Positions 14,726 through 15,308 of a DNA stretch of 15,308 nucleotides are shown here, one piece after another; the stretch's first letter is position 1, and each line of letters opens with the position of its first letter. Position numbers and translations under genes: made by a program. This stretch comes from Marinilabiliaceae bacterium UBA5213 (GTDB taxonomy: Bacteria > Bacteroidota > Bacteroidia > Bacteroidales > Marinilabiliaceae): assembly GCA_002412555.1 (NCBI GenBank), contig DHVH01000247.1, positions 1-15,308 on the forward strand, read 5' to 3'. The notes under the pieces were generated by a model, which saw only the letters and a list, made by a program, of their open reading frames with translations, made no database searches and was not told the origin of the DNA.

Positions 14726-14757
14726 GTCAGGCTATTTTCTTTTTTCAGATAATTCAA

Positions 14758-14765
14758 TTACTTTG
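14758..14765 (+). promoter_or_regulatory. candidate -7 box for the DHOD-like gene
   Basis: TTACTTTG followed by C resembles the TAnnTTTG box (one mismatch) and lies 29 bases before the ATG at 14795. That is a typical Bacteroidota spacing just downstream of a terminator. There is no clear TTG element 19-21 bases upstream. Confidence 0.3.
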
Positions 14766-14794
14766 CTTAATGTAATCATTAACCTGTATTGTTT

Positions 14795-15308
14795 ATGACT
14801 GATCTATCAACCTATTATATGGGTCTGCCGGTGCCTTCGCCAATTGTGGCTGCCAGTAGCGGACTGACAGGTAATTTGGCACAAATCAGGGAGCTTGAGA
14901 AATACGGAGCCGGAGCTATTGTGCTAAAATCTTTGTTTGAAGAGGAGATTGTTGTAGAACTGGATCGCCGGCTCAATAAGTTACATTCCGAAAATTATCT
15001 CTATCCGGAGACCATCGGGTTTTATGAAAACGAAGATGTGGAAGACACGCTGACAGAATACCTGAAGTTAATTTTCGAGGCCAAAAAAAGTGTTGATATC
15101 CCAGTTATAGCCAGCATCAATTGTGTCACTTCTCATAACTGGCCTTCGTTTGCCAAATATCTTCAGGAAGCAGGAGCCGATGGTGTGGAATTGAACATTT
15201 TTTTGTTGCCGTCTGACTTGTCGGTACCCGGGCAGGATTATGAGCAGGCTGCCTTGGAAATTGTTCGCAATGTGATGAAGGAAGTCACCATACCTGTAAA
15301 TGTAAAAA
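14795..15308 (+). CDS. dihydroorotate dehydrogenase-like flavoprotein (partial, C-terminus beyond window)
   Basis: The first 171 residues are visible; full-length relatives are about 330, so roughly half is missing. The TIM-barrel FMN-binding start is recognisable: YYMGLPVPSPIVAASSGLTG (7-26), then IRELEKYGAGAIVLKSLFEE (31-50) and IPVIASINCVTSHNW (102-116). GADGVELNIF (127-136) is where class 1 dihydroorotate dehydrogenases read ELN-x-SCPN, but the Ser-Cys-Pro-Asn part is replaced by FLLPSD. That suggests the dihydroorotate-dehydrogenase-like branch of the family rather than true PyrD, and its substrate is unknown. The ATG gives the normal family N-terminus. The gene is separated from ribBA by a strong terminator and probably has its own promoter. 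Confidence 0.85.
   Translation, partial: MTDLSTYYMGLPVPSPIVAASSGLTGNLAQIRELEKYGAGAIVLKSLFEEEIVVELDRRLNKLHSENYLYPETIGFYENEDVEDTLTEYLKLIFEAKKSVDIPVIASINCVTSHNWPSFAKYLQEAGADGVELNIFLLPSDLSVPGQDYEQAALEIVRNVMKEVTIPVNVK

Overview
The window looks like a chromosomal segment of a Bacteroidota bacterium, probably in or near Bacteroidales/Marinilabiliales. Four things point there: a type IX secretion (T9SS) cargo with a type A C-terminal sorting domain, a TPR/PD40 surface protein of the PorE-like style, Bacteroidota-type -7 boxes (TAnnTTTG) with almost no Shine-Dalgarno sequences, and a START-like protein and CvfB typical of the phylum. The order-level placement is inference. Base composition and codon use look even, and I see no transposase, integrase, tRNA, rRNA or CRISPR array.

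Layout. The minus strand carries a partial clpS at the left edge and, upstream of it, an 852-residue exported TPR-PD40-coiled-coil-SPOR protein. A divergent intergenic region (2871-3036) separates these from plus-strand genes: a BCP/PrxQ peroxiredoxin, then recA, which ends in a strong intrinsic terminator. Next is a 5.3-kb gene for a 1775-residue secreted multidomain protein. It has two PPC-like domains, seven FN3 domains, three jelly-roll-like domains, an Ig-like region and a T9SS sorting tail, and it also ends in a strong terminator. It is followed by a cvfB-like S1 RNA-binding gene, a START-like (SRPBCC) gene with a terminator, an LptF/LptG-family permease with bifunctional ribBA 14 bases behind it, another perfect terminator, and the first half of a dihydroorotate-dehydrogenase-like gene that runs off the right edge.

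How the genes relate. Most are housekeeping: proteolysis adaptor, peroxide defence, recombination, LPS transport, riboflavin synthesis. The permease and ribBA are the only clear operon. The two genes that say most about lifestyle are the large T9SS cargo, a likely surface adhesin or matrix protein, and the SPOR protein, which probably sits at the peptidoglycan. No T9SS machinery gene is in view, so a functional link between those two is only a suggestion.

I found no convincing new defence or mobile system. The most striking structural signal is the rigid cysteine frame of the FN3 domains in the large surface protein: six of seven domains have exactly 73 residues between the opening and closing Cys. 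No stretch longer than about 280 bases lacks a gene; the longest (4605-4879) holds the recA terminator and the undefined promoter region of the large gene.
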